Source: an uncultured Rhizobiaceae bacterium (GTDB lineage Bacteria > Pseudomonadota > Alphaproteobacteria > Rhizobiales > Rhizobiaceae). From it: a DNA stretch of 64,000 nt. The notes below the pieces were generated by a model. The model did no database searches. It worked only from the letters and a program-made list of their open reading frames with translations, and was not told the origin of the DNA. The DNA is taken from contig CATQIJ010000013.1 in the NCBI GenBank assembly GCA_958296345.1, positions 186,001 through 250,000 of the forward strand, given 5' to 3'. Made by a program: the position numbers and the translations under genes. Below, one piece after another: positions 63,762 to 64,000 of the stretch; positions within the stretch are counted from its first letter, which is position 1; the number at the start of each line of letters is the position of its first letter.

Positions 63762-63896
63762 ATGAAACGTACATTTCAACCTAGTAATCTTGTTCGCGCT
63801 CGCAGACATGGCTTCCGCTCACGTATGGCAACACCAGGTGGCCGCAAGGTAATCGCTGCTCGCCGTGCTAAAGGCCGTAAGAAGCTTTCTGCTTAA
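63762..63896 (+). CDS. rpmH: 50S ribosomal protein L34
   Basis: 44-residue ribosomal protein of the large subunit; sequence [20 protein letters not shown], then [20 protein letters not shown], is a standard bacterial L34. It lies 27 bases upstream of rnpA in the conserved rpmH-rnpA pair. Too short for many gene finders but certain. Confidence 0.98.
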   Translation: MKRTFQPSNLVRARRHGFRSRMATPGGRKVIAARRAKGRKKLSA

Positions 63897-63923
63897 GCAA
63901 TTCCAAACTGCTAATTCATTTTA

Positions 63924-64000
63924 ATGATGCTGGAGCTGGGCTTGTCTAAACACCAGCAAATATCCGAGTTAACTTCTGAAAGAGTTTCGACACTCAAGAA
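63924..64000 (+). CDS. rnpA: Ribonuclease P protein component (3' end missing)
   Basis: Protein subunit of RNase P, cut by the right edge of the window. The visible 25 codons (from ATG 63924: MMLELGLSKHQQISELTSER then VSTLK) end with the beginning of the conserved RVSTLKKRADFLKV-like segment. Position directly after rpmH supports the call strongly. ATG 63924 or 63927 may be the start. Confidence 0.8.
   Translation, partial: MMLELGLSKHQQISELTSERVSTLK

Overview
The window looks like a chromosome segment of an AT-rich alphaproteobacterium, most likely a Hyphomicrobiales (Rhizobiales) relative. The pointers are rpmH next to rnpA, an alphaproteobacterial PhaR/phasin pair, an ArgP-type LysR regulator, a tandem glycine riboswitch ahead of gcvT, and a MobC/VirD2-type mobilisation module. 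No species is claimed.

Layout. (1) 1-5.3 kb: an oligopeptide-type ABC importer operon (two permeases, a fused double ATPase, a Tat-exported binding protein). (2) 5.3-14.5 kb: a polyhydroxyalkanoate (PHA) locus. A minus-strand five-gene operon (ThDP enzyme, iron alcohol dehydrogenase, class III synthase subunits PhaE and PhaC, large CoA-transferase) is divergent from a phasin, phaR and an alpha/beta hydrolase. TGC/GCA operator-like sites sit on the promoters. (3) 14.5-23.2 kb: an ArgP-like regulator, a fatty acid desaturase, then a tightly overlapping CDP-deoxyhexose/surface glycan operon (rfbG, SDR, GtrB-like GT2, rfbF, methyltransferase, GtrA-like flippase, GT-C-like protein). (4) 23.3-28.7 kb: a degenerate tRNA-Arg copy, an RTX protein, and a decayed glycine cleavage operon (gcvP truncated, gcvH intact, gcvT frameshifted) behind a tandem glycine riboswitch.

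(5) About 30.1-59.5 kb: an integrated mobilisable element inserted at the 3' end of tRNA-Arg(ACG) and bounded by a 10-bp direct repeat. It carries MobC, a relaxase-helicase, a VirD4-like coupling protein and a run of membrane proteins, but no recognisable type IV secretion channel. Cargo includes a type I restriction-modification locus with a Kiwa defence pair (kwaA-kwaB) nested between hsdS and hsdR, a ParDE-like pair, a J-domain protein and several unknown genes, including an intact unknown/ankyrin pair. The large serine recombinase reads directly into the tRNA. In the excised circle its reading frame would instead continue through the joined ends into a 47-codon tail that overlaps mobC by ATGA, so excision may connect the recombinase operon to the mobilisation genes.

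(6) 59.5-64 kb: tRNA-Arg, a broken histidine kinase, a MerA/Lpd-like flavoprotein, a TVP38-family membrane protein, and rpmH-rnpA.

Many genes between 26 and 61 kb carry single-base indels, mostly in short homopolymers, or in-frame stops, while the first 25 kb and 48.4-57.5 kb are clean. Either this part of the genome is decaying or the sequence is locally error-prone; the sequence alone cannot separate the two. Broken genes are therefore given as full intended spans with each lesion located.
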